This document shows, one piece after another, positions 34,001 through 46,500 of a stretch of 64,000 bases of DNA. Each line of letters opens with the position of its first letter. Position 1 is the first letter of the stretch. The position numbers and the translations under genes were made by a program. The DNA is from Corbicula japonica (lineage: Eukaryota; Mollusca; Bivalvia; Venerida; Cyrenidae): contig JAZAYU010000713.1 of NCBI GenBank assembly GCA_038501625.1, positions 110,517-174,516 of the forward strand. The letters run 5' to 3'. The notes beneath the pieces were generated by a model. That model did not search any database. It was not told the DNA's origin and saw only the letters and a list, made by a program, of their open reading frames with translations.

Positions 34001-37000
34001 TGGCTTATGCGCGAAAACTGGTCCCCGCGAAATAAAATGCTACTACAGAAATAAAATAAAAAGAGCAAAACCTGTCTTTATACATGTTATTGTATTTGCT
34101 TCATTTGGCTCGATGAACTTTACGACTGACTCGTTATGAAAAATTTGATGCCGCAAATCAAATTTATTGACACACTAGGTATTTTCGGTGTGGATGAAAC
34201 ACAGTCTATAACCAGTCTATCTGTGTAAAATTTTTACAACTTATTCATATTACGAAAAATCTCAATTAATTTATAATAAGGGAACTAATGTAATGTTCAA
34301 TTTTTGCATCACAATAGCTTCTGATATAATACAAAACAAAAATCGTAGGACAACACAGATTACGGTCTGTATTCAGAAATTGTTTGCAGTATTGTAAATG
34401 TTAATTTTGAAATTAATTTCACTTAACCCCGTTTTCCATATAAACACCTATATGGAATGGACGAACCGTGTAGATCCCGATCAGGATAAGGATCTACACT
34501 GTTCGCTTTTGATTTATAAGGTTATTTCTGACCAAAAAGCTAACAGTGCAGATCCTGATCAGACAAAATATAAAAAGAGAAATCTATTAGATCGGATGCG
34601 CCGGCTGATCTGGATCTACGCTGTTTGCTAATGCGATAAAATGCGTAAATATATATTATAGGAAAGGGTTAAACGAATTTCAGATTATTTCTAAATCAAT
34701 TTTTACAGCAATTTCTCTGTCTGATGCTGCTTCGTTTCGTGGTACCTATCTATGTTGATTGTCAAGACAGTGAAAATCGCATATTGCGCATAACCACAGA
34801 CACCGGACATAAGCACGGAATCTCCGGTCTTAAACTTTTTAGCAATCTATGGCGGACATGAAGCAGACACGTACAGGAACCGCATGTTGCTTGGTCAGTG
34901 TATGTGTCGCAGCCGTTTCCGAGAAAGTAAAATTAAAACAAGAAAACGAGGGGCGTATTCCATACCTCCGCGCCGCGGCCTTCACCGTTGTTGTTTCTTT
35001 TCTCACTGTATGCGATTCTCACTGTCAAAAAAAAAGTTCAAGCAACATACCACTTAACAACTTGGCTATTGTTTTGCTATACTTTCTTTGACGCTTTTAT
35101 GAGAAAACTGTGAACTCTTCGATAATCATAAAAGAATTTAGAATTTGCACATTATGAAGTACGATGTATATTGGTAAATGAAATACAGTTACAGACGCAC
35201 CACCGCGCTAAAGGAGCATCCCATCATGGAACAGTAAAAAAACCCTTAGATATAGGTAAAATCAATGTCAACCATTTGAAATTGCAGCTTACAAGCAAAA
35301 AATGGCGGACATGATGTATATTTGCAGAAAATAATGGGAACAAACAAACATACGCACGGCTGATGGATGAATTGTCATCCCTTTAACTTTTTACAAGACA
35401 AAATAAGGCACTTAGCTAATTAGAATTGATATATATTTCATTTATAGAACTGCTGGGGCTACGAAATATATTTTTTAATTATTTTAGGCGTCGCCGCGCA
35501 CAAATTTAGGCGCTACAGTATTTCTAGTACGTGGATAGACTAACGATTTTAACAGTTTTAATCAAATGGCTATAAATACAAAGAAATCTTGTGCGTTCCT
35601 TTAGTAATTAGGAGCACTATTAAATAAAGTTAGCACGCCTTTGCGAAAATGCTTTGACAACATAAGAAGAAAACAGCCGAATTTATAAAATTATAAGTGT
35701 GGCGTCCGAATAGAAATAATTGACGTAAGTATCATGCGCTTTTTTGAATTTTCTTTTTTACCAGTAGTAGCGTTTTTAAAGATATTTTTGACAAATTAAC
35801 AAAAGAGAAATCGATTAGATGTCATTTTTATTTGATAATTCATTTCAACTTCCTCTGTGGTGTCTTTTGGCGAAGTTTTTAATTAATGAACTAATTTTTT
35901 TTCCTAAAATTTCCAAAAATAACGTATTTTTTCAAAAGGGGGTGGGGGTGCTTAAAATAGTAATAGCACAATAACTAAGTCGGTGACCCCCAAATTTTAT
36001 TCGCTTATTCAATTAGAATTGCTTTTTTCAAACTTTTTAAGCAAAAAAATCAAAAATTAAATTCGGGAATTTTTCACAATTTTGAAAAAGTCGACAGAAA
36101 AAGGCAAAACTCGACGTCATATTTAACGCGAATACGGCGTTTAAGGGTATTAGCGTTGTTAAATCTCGTCACAATATGTTAAATCTTATATCACCGGAAG
36201 GGTATTTTCAATGCCAATTCATCTGTGAAAGAATAAATGAATTTAGAAACCCAAATTTTCAGCCAGCCCCGAAAAGGTCTTCGGCGAGCGTCGTTGACGT
36301 CACTGCAGAAAACTGGCGTTGATAGCTAACTTTGAAGGTAAATATCTAAACATCTATTTAATTAATCGAAAAACGGTTTGCGGATTCATGCTGGAATCAT
36401 CGCCAATAAATACCATACCAAATTTCATAAAGAAATTCGAAAATTTCGAAAAAAAAAGTGTCGCGTTCCACCTATATTCAAACAATTCGCTAATTAATTC
36501 AAACACTTCTCAATATTAATCAAAATAATTTATTTAGATATTATGTTTTCTGCAGTTTTCTGAAACTTGTTCGCATCTTGATATATGATGTGCTTTTTCA
36601 ATTTATGTTTGATATTAATTTCAACAAATTACCCTGTTGTGTAGATGTCCTAACGTATGAGTTGTCCACTCCTTCCAATTGATCTCTCTTGAATGCCCAT
36701 ACTGTATGTAGTTCGTTCGAGCAACTCTTACTTTATCCTGAAATTTTGTAAGTGAATTTTAGCATAAGATCGTTATTTGGCATTCAACATGTAGGATGTC
36801 TTGACTGTTAATTTTTTATATGAACCTAAAGTGCGGTTGTAATCCCTAGGGTGAAAGAATAACCCTCCGCCACCCACATACCCACATAGATAAATAATAA
36901 TGTGTCCTATGACACCTTTTCAACCAAATTTGTATTAACAAAGTGCCATAACTCTATTAAAAATGGTTGCATTTAAAAAATATTTACGATCATCAATACA

Positions 37001-40000
37001 TCATGTTTGATCATCTGTGCAAGTTTGAAAGATTTCTTCTGATAGTATAGGATGAGTTGGGCCACTAGATTTGGGTGACGTACGCGGTACGGACCGAACT
37101 TCTAACGTTAATTGGAGAACTGTATTTAAGTAACGAAGGTTATCTAATTATGTAAACAAGTAATATCGGGTTAATTTAAAGGTACACTGGTTTATTTATA
37201 TGTGCACCTTAATGGGCACGGTTTTATTTTATGTACCCTGTAACGTTAATTACACACAATTTGGATGATGGTTTTTACATGGACTGTTCTTAGGATTATG
37301 CTAATTTCTCATTTTCCATTAATTATTGTGGCGTACGATTTGAAAGTGATCCGTTTCCTTTAAACAGTCACCAGATATTCTAATTTTTTGTCCTTCTAGA
37401 AGAGGTTGTATTTTTGGGATGTCTCAATTCTTGTTATGCATGATTTAAAATTGTTGTGTCATTTGCGTTTTTTTTTCATTTACCTGAAATGTAGTGTCTA
37501 TCGTTTGTGTTTTTACGTTGTGTTGTGACGCGATGAATTTTGATTCATCTTCACTGAGGTTTTCGTAAATTTCAACATTCATGCACCTAAATAGAAAATA
37601 GTTGAATGTAAAGATTAATATTAATCGAATTTTTATTCATAAATTAGAAATATTTTACTTTTTATTAGCATTTCATTGACGAGTCATATTATAAGGTTCA
37701 TATCAGGCATAGTTAAAATATTTTAAAAGATGAAAACCGGAACTTTGAATGCCAACTAACACGACGAAAAAATGATTATGTTGCAGACTCAGTTTGAATG
37801 AGCCTGTTCATTGGCAGTAATGGAATTGCATATTACCGCCCATGCCGCCGATCCCCGTGTTGAGCACAATTCAATATTTACACTAATAAACTGTATAGTT
37901 TTCATTCATCCTAAATGATTGTATGCAAGGTTTATTTCATAATAATTGCCAATACATTATTTATTTTCAATTTCAATGTGCTATTGACAATGTATATAAT
38001 GTTTTTAATTTCTGGTTAACCTACCGTAAACAATCAAACACTGGATTCTCTCCCTCCTCCAAAAGCAATTCTTTTATAGCCGTCACAAGGTGGTTCCCAC
38101 CCAGTGTCATTATGATGTTGTCTTCGATATTTTTTGGTCGTGATTCCTTAAAGTGTAAATTTTCAACTGTTCAGCTATTCGAATGTTGTTTGTTTTTTTT
38201 AATCGTATCTTCCTATATGACTTTATTTGGTCTTGATTAGGACTTTTAATGATTTTTTAGGCAATATTATTTTTTTTTTAAAGTCACGCTCCAAATAATT
38301 CTTTACACAAATACTTCTGTATGATAATTATTTTACTTAATATTTAACCATTAACAGTTTTGTACCTGTTTAGGATCCAGTAATCCGGGAATAATTGTTA
38401 CAGCAATACCCGGGTATTCCCGGATTGCTCTTTTGATCTCTTGTACCCACTGATTGCTGATAATGCTCACCCTATATTCTTCTGGTGCAGGTATGATGTT
38501 GGTTATGCTGACTTTGTGTACTCCTGTAGTTATATAAAAACATTGTTGATTTTGGTAAATTTCTATTTCAAAAATAAGTTTTTTACCGCATTAGAACAGG
38601 AAAATGAGTTCTCCATGTTTGCGTCTTTTTTAAATAGCGGTAATGTAATATATTTCATTTGAATATTAATTTATAACTTTTAAGAAATTACAGGGACTCG
38701 AAAATTCAATAAAAAAACAATTTTTTCAAAAATTTCTATCCGTGTATATATCTCTAGGAGTGTATATTTACCTAGATTTTTTTCGCTCAAGATTTCCAAT
38801 TCTAGCGCAATGCCAGTTTTTTCAGGTAGTGGCTCGGATGTTGACCATTTGGTTCTCTTTGTTTTATCTTTATTTACTGAAATTGCAATGAATATTAATA
38901 CACATTTAATCAATTTATTGTTCTAATGAAGGCTTTTCACAGTTTTAATGAAGTGGCTGAATTGTATATTTATAATATGACAGTCATTTTTAATCTGAAA
39001 CAAATGCATGCCAAATGTATAAACGCAAATTAAAGTTAAAGATTATTGTATACACGTGCTTTCCTCACAATTTATGTAAAGTTGTATATATTTATTTATT
39101 TAATCAATAATAAAAATAATTCCATTACAAGGCATATTTAGGTTTGTTTAATTTGCTTTTGTGTTGCATTCTACGCTATTTTATATTTATTTGTTGTGTT
39201 CTTGACATTACAGTTTCAATAAGTCACAGAACATGATGATAATATAGATATTGCAGGCTCGGACAGTTTTAGCATATTCTGAGGTTAGAGAAAGAATGCG
39301 CCTCCTAGACTCAGATTAAGATCCATTTTTTATTAAAAAAATTTCGTATACTGCGCGGTTTCAGTAATTTTAAGACAACCTGAACGATAATTTACCTTTT
39401 GAGTCTGGTCATCTTTTTCTTTTTCTGTCCAGGGATGGGTCCTCCACTATCAGCGCACTGATGACATTTGAATTACATGACATTTGATTCTCCAACTGTA
39501 ATAATTAATATCATATCATTAATAATCAATGTTGTTCTTAATTTGTTTGGTTTTCATTTCAAAATTTTATTCTCGGGATTTTTTTAAGTTAAGACGAGAT
39601 TCGTGGTTGTGTTTTTTTTCTATGCACGAGGCAATTTACAAGAATTTTTGGGTACACTTTTGGGTGACTTACACTTAATTAAGCATGGCTTCCTTGTGAT
39701 CAAGTACTGGACGGTCGTTAGCCAAATAAATTCCATTAATAATTTTTGTAAACTAATGAATTAAAATGCGGTATACAGCCCCATGTACCCATTCGCTCAA
39801 AAGCCGCTGAGTTTTTGTGTGCTGTTCAACCGGTCTTCAGTGAAGCTGTTCTAGGCCTAACTCCACTTTTTGATATAATTGAAAGACAGATAGAGTGTAC
39901 TATTCTCACCTTTTTTGAAAATTCATTTGTTGCTGAAAACAAGCTTCGTTTTAGCAATCTGCCTTTCTCTTGATTTTCGAATTTAAGCTGCAAGAAAAAC

Positions 40001-40384
40001 AATGAGACACATTTTCAATTATGATGGGATTTTAATAATCAAACATTATGTATACAATGTTTCGGTATTTAGGCACTTATAATTGATGTAGCCAACATGG
40101 CACTTTGTGTTGTTGACATAAGAATGGCAAGAAAGTCTTTTTCTCGATCACTATTCATTACATACGATATAGCGATTCGTTTATTTTTATCAAGATCTAA
40201 ATCTAGATCTATTAATTTTTTCATTAAAGTTTAAGAATTTTAAATTCTTACCCATATTTCATCCTTGTCTTTCCCGTGATCAATTCCAACAATTTTCCCT
40301 AATTTCCCTTTCTCCCCAAAACTTTCCCTCCCATTTATTTGTAAAAAAAATCCCTTCGTTGGTGTTTTTCAGATCCCAGGCCAT
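31076..40384 (-). CDS. ParB-like nuclease-fold gene, ten exons, two lesions
   Basis: Minus exons: 40384-40252, 39987-39910, 39495-39396, 38876-38772, 38523-38366, 38146-38025, 37586-37484, 36737-36633, 32070-31993, 31228-31076. Phases agree at every junction, giving about 377 residues. Start AAAATGGCC; stop TAA. The middle resembles ParB/sulfiredoxin-fold domains: IIPAPEEYRVS, WVQEIKRAI, LGGNHLVTAIKELL, VEIYENLSEDE and FIASQHN. The N-terminal half is lysine-rich (DRKRKR, KDKTKRTKW), suggesting a nuclear role. ParB-fold proteins bind DNA or nucleotide; this one's activity is unknown. Two lesions: exon 1 needs one base removed from the A8 run at 40343-40350 to stay in frame, and exon 3 has an in-frame TGA after DRKRKR. 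Either could be an assembly error or allele, otherwise it is a young pseudogene. Donors are mostly strong; the acceptor at 38147 is weak. Confidence 0.6.
32988..36473. mobile_element. 3.5-kb foldback-type element with ~510-540 bp inverted ends, intronic
   Basis: Ends AGGTGGAACGCGACAC (32988) and its reverse complement (to 36473). Arms 32988-33497 and 35933-36473 match with indels over about 500 bp and share tgacgtcaacgacgctcg and gggggtcaccgacttcgt-like blocks. It lies in the 4.5-kb intron of the ParB-like gene. The interior has no transposase-like frame and contains a nested TTAA-type MITE. The short frames in the two arms (both starting MIANFEGKYLN) are mirror images from the repeat. Target duplication unclear. 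Confidence 0.8.
34427..34668. mobile_element. TTAA-type MITE nested in the foldback element
   Basis: TTAA at 34423-34426 and 34669-34672; termini ccccgttttcc and ggaaaggg. One hairpin is shortened (gatcaggataaggatctaca). Confidence 0.85.
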
Positions 40385-40588
40385 TTTACTGTCCGTATGT
40401 GATCCAAACGAATGGCAATGAGCCAAGCGCTTTATTCAACCGTGACCGCACGCGCTTTCTAGATTGTATACCGAATTTTTGCGCTCACAATTGAAAGACC
40501 GTTTTTGAAAATCGATAACCGTAATAAGTATGAGTGGCCATTTTGTACGCTTTTTATTGGTTTGCGCTTTGTGGAAAAATGCGCCAAA
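40385..40588. promoter_or_regulatory. Likely shared promoter of the ParB-like and DUF7869 genes
   Basis: About 200 bp separates the minus-strand ATG (40384) from the proposed plus-strand ATG (40589). It is richer in CpG than its surroundings (accgtgaccgcacgcgc). A GGCCATTTT site at 40536-40544 and its counterpart over the minus-strand start (AAAATGGCC) match the YY1 core in opposite orientations. An inverted CCAAT (attgg) lies near 40557. No TATA box seen. Inferred from layout. Confidence 0.45.
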
Positions 40589-43500
40589 ATGATTTTACTA
40601 AGGGGTTATTGCTTGAGGTCTCATTTATTTGAAGGTAAAATAAAAATTCACAAATCAACTATTGATATTTTAGTGGATCTTTGGGCAATGAATTCTTCAA
40701 TGAAGACTGTTGAAGTTCCTAGACCAAATTTTATTAAACAGCCATGGTATTTATTTTCTTTCTTAAAATGCATTTGAATCGTAAAAGGATTATTATAATG
40801 CCATGCTCTCTTCTCCGCTCTAGCTTCATGCTGTGTAATCATCATGTTGTAAAAGTATTTACTTCCAGACATACTTTGTGAAGCGGAGGAAGATGAGAGT
40901 GAACTTGTTGGTAAGTCTATTTAAACGCGAATTAAAGCTTCATATTCACAAGTTATTCAGGAATTAGATTACGGACTCAAAAAATGGTTACTAATATTTG
41001 TGTTTTGACTGTGTAATGTTCTGTAAATAATTCTCCGCGAAATATATGAATAAATAGTTCATATTAATTACACGTCAATTTTGACTCTAAATTTACCTTG
41101 TAAACTCCATTTTAACTCCCTGAATGATAGGACTGAGAGAATATTTAACAAGTGAACTAACGTTTAACTCTTTATGATCAGTTTTTCTTTTTCATTGCAT
41201 GTTATAAAGATTTACTTTGTCGTTGCATCTCATTAATTATGTTATAGGTAAAGACTTAATTATTTCTTTATAATGATCAGGCTGCTTTAAGTAACCTCGA
41301 AAAGTTACTCCGTTTGAAATCAAGTTCAATATCGTCAAGTGGGTCATGGAAATTTTAATGACGTCACAACTTGATTTACGTAGTATTTCACATTAATTAC
41401 TTCCCTTTGTTCGATAGCTTTTTTGAAAACGGATTATATGAAATTTTATATGGTGCTATAACAAATTTCATCATAAAACTGTGTTTGAAATATTTCATTG
41501 TAGTAACGAATAAAAAGTGTCTTAGTTGTCATTTGATGACAGACTTGAAATTAAATTGATTTGGCTTAAAAAATATGTCTGTTTCCTGTAACCCGACCGA
41601 CCATCGTTTTAACCCCCGGCCGATTATTTAGGACTGTAAATTCGCAGGTGGTTGAAAATCGTTTTGCACGACGCCCTTAAAAAAATAGTGGTGCGTGACC
41701 TTCCCGGTGTGTGTTTTTTATTGAGCACCGCTTTGTATCCGGTATTGCATAAGATGGCGGCATCTTTACTCGCCACGAATCTGGTGTGTGTGAACAGAAA
41801 CGAACATAAACCTGTCGTATTAGCATAGAACTCGCAGACAATGAAATTTATAAAGTGATTTATTGTGAACCATACTGCCAAACATCTACAGCCACATTTT
41901 TTTGTAAGTTTTGACGACTATAAATCCGGAAACGGTGTCACAGTAAGTCCATCTATCATATGTTCGCGATCATAAAAAAATCGGCAAGATAGAGCACTGA
42001 AGCATGGTAAGGAACGGATAAACCTACATACCAACCATCATTTTTTTTATGATGATACAGTAAACAGACATATTTTTTAGGCTTAATAAAGGAAAAACAT
42101 TCGGTTACCAAGAATGGTTAGTGAATATATGAGCTTGAATTCATTTTGACATTTGAATCAATTCCAGTCCACCCATTGGATTTTAATGTCTCAAGTTAAG
42201 TTACCATTGCCATAGAAATGTTATTGATAACAAATTTCACAACGGAGCCTGATTGTAGAGATTAAACAATTTCAAATGTTCATTTTTTCCAATTTTAGAG
42301 GCTTTGTGTGATGTGGATATTGGCGAAGAGGACCCAGATGATGAACCTGCCGAAGAAGATGTGGACATGGAGTTGAACTATACAGGTAGTTTTGCAGTGG
42401 GCTTTCATTAATTGAATTACATAATAATTTTATCAATTCATGCATTTTGACTTTTTTTAAAGCATTTGGATCCGATAGTTCTTTTTTTCACGGAGAATAC
42501 CAATGAGCAGTGACATCCTATAGGCATTTCTAAGGGAAAACTAACCCCTTGGTAAATAGCAGTGTCCAATGTAAAATAGTGTAAGCTGACCTGTAGTGAC
42601 TTTTAATTGTTATCGTTCAGTGACCGTGATGTAAGAACGAATATTTTCAGGACCTTCTTTTAACATTATAGCTATAAATTATTTCAATAAATTGATAATT
42701 ATTCTGCCTAAATTTGTAGAAAGTACACCAAAACGGAGGATACATTATATTCTGACTCGTTGCACACTAAATTCCTTTTGAAATACAAATTTCCGAGTAT
42801 AATGGCTTCGCACAAGTACTTGAGCTTGAAGTATGCCGGTATTGTTCTGATTTTTTGCAGATGATGAAGGGTGGATGGACGAGTCTAACATGGATGACAT
42901 TACACATGATGCAGGTTAGTAATACTATGATTACAAATTACTAATATTGGAAACCTTGAACAGGTCCAATGAAACTTGATTGTTCAAAACAACAGTTCCA
43001 GCCTTTTTCAGGGTTGGCAAAATGCCGGCAAATATGAGTATTTTCCATGCCGGTGGTATTTACTGGCAATTGCTGGCAAATACCGGTCGATTGAATTGAC
43101 CAATCTGGAATTTATACTTTATTACCTATTCTCAGCATTCATATAGGTAATTTCAAGTTTACCCATCAATTGCCATTATATTTATACTTAAGTTTAACAC
43201 TTTTATCACTTTATCCATAATAAATTAAATATTTAAGTACTGAAAAAGTGGCCATCTGAATTGATCACCCATGGAATTTATACAATGTATCCCTTATAGT
43301 CAGCATTTAATAACTTCAAATTATAATTATTAACAATAATTATGGAGTCAGGTTTTTAGAGGGTTAATTTTAATTATAAAAAAGTTATATACACAACTTA
43401 CAATAAATATACATGAATACAATAACACATAAGGTTAGATACAAAGAAGTCTCTGGCTACCCGGCAATCTCTTCTTTCCCCTTACAGTATCTTTATCAGA

Positions 43501-46500
43501 ACACCAGTGTGGCAGCTTTTGGAGTCACACCAATACACAATCATTTACTTGCACCTAGACAAATTGTATATGTTATTTATGACACTGATGCCTGTGTGGC
43601 CCCTGGCTATTACATTGTATTAAACATGTTGTTTTAATAGTCTAGACTTTATGGCCTTGCTTGTTAAATGTCAATGGCCAGATGCACAGGTGGACCAGCA
43701 TTAATTTCTCACCTGCTGTATTGTTAGGTTCTAAGTGAAAAAAGGCAGTTCTTTATGATTTATTTTTACTTCAATTGCTTAAAGTGATCACCTGATGTGA
43801 AATTTAATTAAAATATCTAATTAATTAAATTATTATTATGATAAAACATTAATAACAGTCAACTAAGTTAAGACTTCTGCAGTAATTTTAAGGCAAAAAC
43901 TCATCTGTGTAGTTTTTACCAGTATTTTCCAGTATTTGCCACTTTGGGGATTTTTTCCAAGGGCGGTAAATACTGGTAAATACCACTGGTAAATACCGAG
44001 GGTGGTATTTACCGCCCAACCCTGGCCTTTTTTATCACCTTTAATGAGTATGATTACATTCTAAAAAGTTATTTCAACTTCAATATGTTTCAGCTAAAAG
44101 AGGAAGACCTGTAGGATGGAGGAAGGACAAGGAAGAAGTCGTTGTACTCAGACCAAGGACGATAACTAAAGGTAATGATCATCGTCATCCAAATGAATAT
44201 TTAAAAAAAACCAAAAAAGAACCATATGAAACAAATGCAACTGTATTGGGTAATTTACTAACTAATTGAAAATGTGCAACATTAATATTTCATCTTATTC
44301 AAGACTCGTGTTGCCTACCATATGGCTTTAGAATGAAACCTTAATGGGATAATTATACTATGTAACCAACATTTGTTTACATGGCTTAAATATATTTATT
44401 GATAATTTTTTATATGAACATTATTTCATAGAATTAGAAAATGTGTTGGTAAAATATAAGCAGAATTGGAAAAAGTTGTTATTTATGGCTGAAATTGAAC
44501 TCCAACTTAACTACTATAATGTTTTATTATTTCTTACCTACAAATCTAAAATAGCCAGCTTCAGTTTATCAATTCTATTTTTAATGTACACTACCTCAAC
44601 AGATGTTTAGAAAATTCACAAACATAAATAACAAGACAACATACAAATTGACTGTATGTTAACTTCTGTTGCAAGTCTATTACAATTAATGAATTCAGAA
44701 AGGCCAGCAGCTAGTCTCAATGGAAGATGCTTAACATCTGTTAACAAGTATGCAAATACAATACTGTAGTCAAAAGATGTTAATAAATAACTTTTAAACA
44801 CTTGTGTTGGAGCTCACAAATGAATATAAACTGGGTTTATATACCCCACATGTAAGCAGTTATAATTTGCGTTACACTTTAGAAAATTTCATTGACAAAC
44901 AAAAAATGTGTGCAAATGCGCACACTTTAACGCTGCCTACAAGATTCAACCAAGTGCGTGTTACAAACTTACAAAGTTTTCAGAAAATCATAAATGGAAC
45001 TTCCATTAAAATATATGTCAATTGAAAGGGAATACAATAAAGTAAATGACTGGCACCTCTGATTTACTTTTCAATGGATAGTTCTTGGAAAAATTTCAAC
45101 TCAAATTTAACAACATTTGTCAATGCTGAAGAAACTGCTTACATATCCTAGGCAACCGCCCATGATGCAATGTGGTACAATACAACAAAATAGCCGCCTC
45201 CATGCCTGATACAAGAAATGTTGGAGATAAAATGACAGTTTTCATTCAGGATTACGGCTTAAAAAAGTTAAAATGTATCAATTTGGAGACGACTTAACCT
45301 GTGTTATTGATTCCATACGAAATAAATAAGGTAACTTATTAATTTGACTGAAATAGGACCTAATAGGTCAGTTATGCATATTAATACAATGACTGCAATA
45401 TATGTAATGATTTTAGGAAAGAGGACCCCAATTCCAGTGGAGAACCTGATTTCGTTTTTCTGTTGCGCATTCTTCTGTTTGGCGAATATAGCTGTTGAAA
45501 ACCTAGGAAAAGCAAGGGAGAAGATATCATTGATGACTATACTGGAGAAGAGCAGATGGATAATGCAGTGGCTACATGATCATTCCAGGTTTCATTTCTA
45601 GTTTACTTAACATTTCCTTCCATAGAAACACCTTAAAGGGGCAACAGGACTATATAAACGTCTAGTTCGTGCTGGGGCAGGCTATTCTATAGTTTAATGC
45701 ATGTTACACATCATGTAGCCCTTTTACTGATTACCAATAGAAACTATGAATACTGTGTTACTACATTGAAGGTCAATGTTACAGAATGATCTTGTAGCAA
45801 AATTGTGTCGTACCCATAACATTGTCATTTTAAGTTGGATATAACATTATTAAACATAAATGACTACCATAATGAGGCAACCTGTTGCATGCAACATTTG
45901 GATCGCTACCTTGAAGGTCAATGTCAAAGCATGACATTGAAGAAAATCATGTCCAGTTCATTACTTTGTTATTTATAGTTATCTGATTTTATAGCACTAC
46001 ACCATTTTAAAAATTCACCTCAAAAGTTATATAAGTAACTTTTTTTTACAAAATATGCATTCAGGGAGCATCACTCGTCATCGACTGTCTCTTGTTTTGA
46101 ATCTAATTCTGAAATAATAAGCGATTCTGAATTTTGCAATTATTGGGAAAAAACGTAAACATTTAAAAAGAAATTGAAGTGATGAAATCTGCTTAGGTAT
46201 AGGACATTTTGACTTTGTGTAATTATTCCATGCCTATACAGTTAAGACTACTATTTCAGGGAGGAAGACGGTACATGGATATTTTCGTACATGATTGCTG
46301 GGGTAAATGCCTGCCAAACTGCATGGCTTGCCACATTAGATATTCCAAGAAGCACATTCTACTCTATTTTGAACAGATTTAAAGGTAAATTCTACACTTC
46401 TCATCAGTCCTTTGTGTACACTTGTAAAAAGATGGCACTTATAATATCAAAAATGCTTTTTGGCCTCCAGTGATACATATAGCAGGTAGAAATGAGGTTA

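Noticed and set aside
34849..35091. 80-codon plus-strand frame inside the foldback element
   Set aside because: No similarity to a transposase and ends in poly-A/low-complexity sequence.
32921..36519. Two similar small frames starting MIANFEGKYLN
   Set aside because: They are mirror images of the foldback element's inverted ends, not a gene pair.
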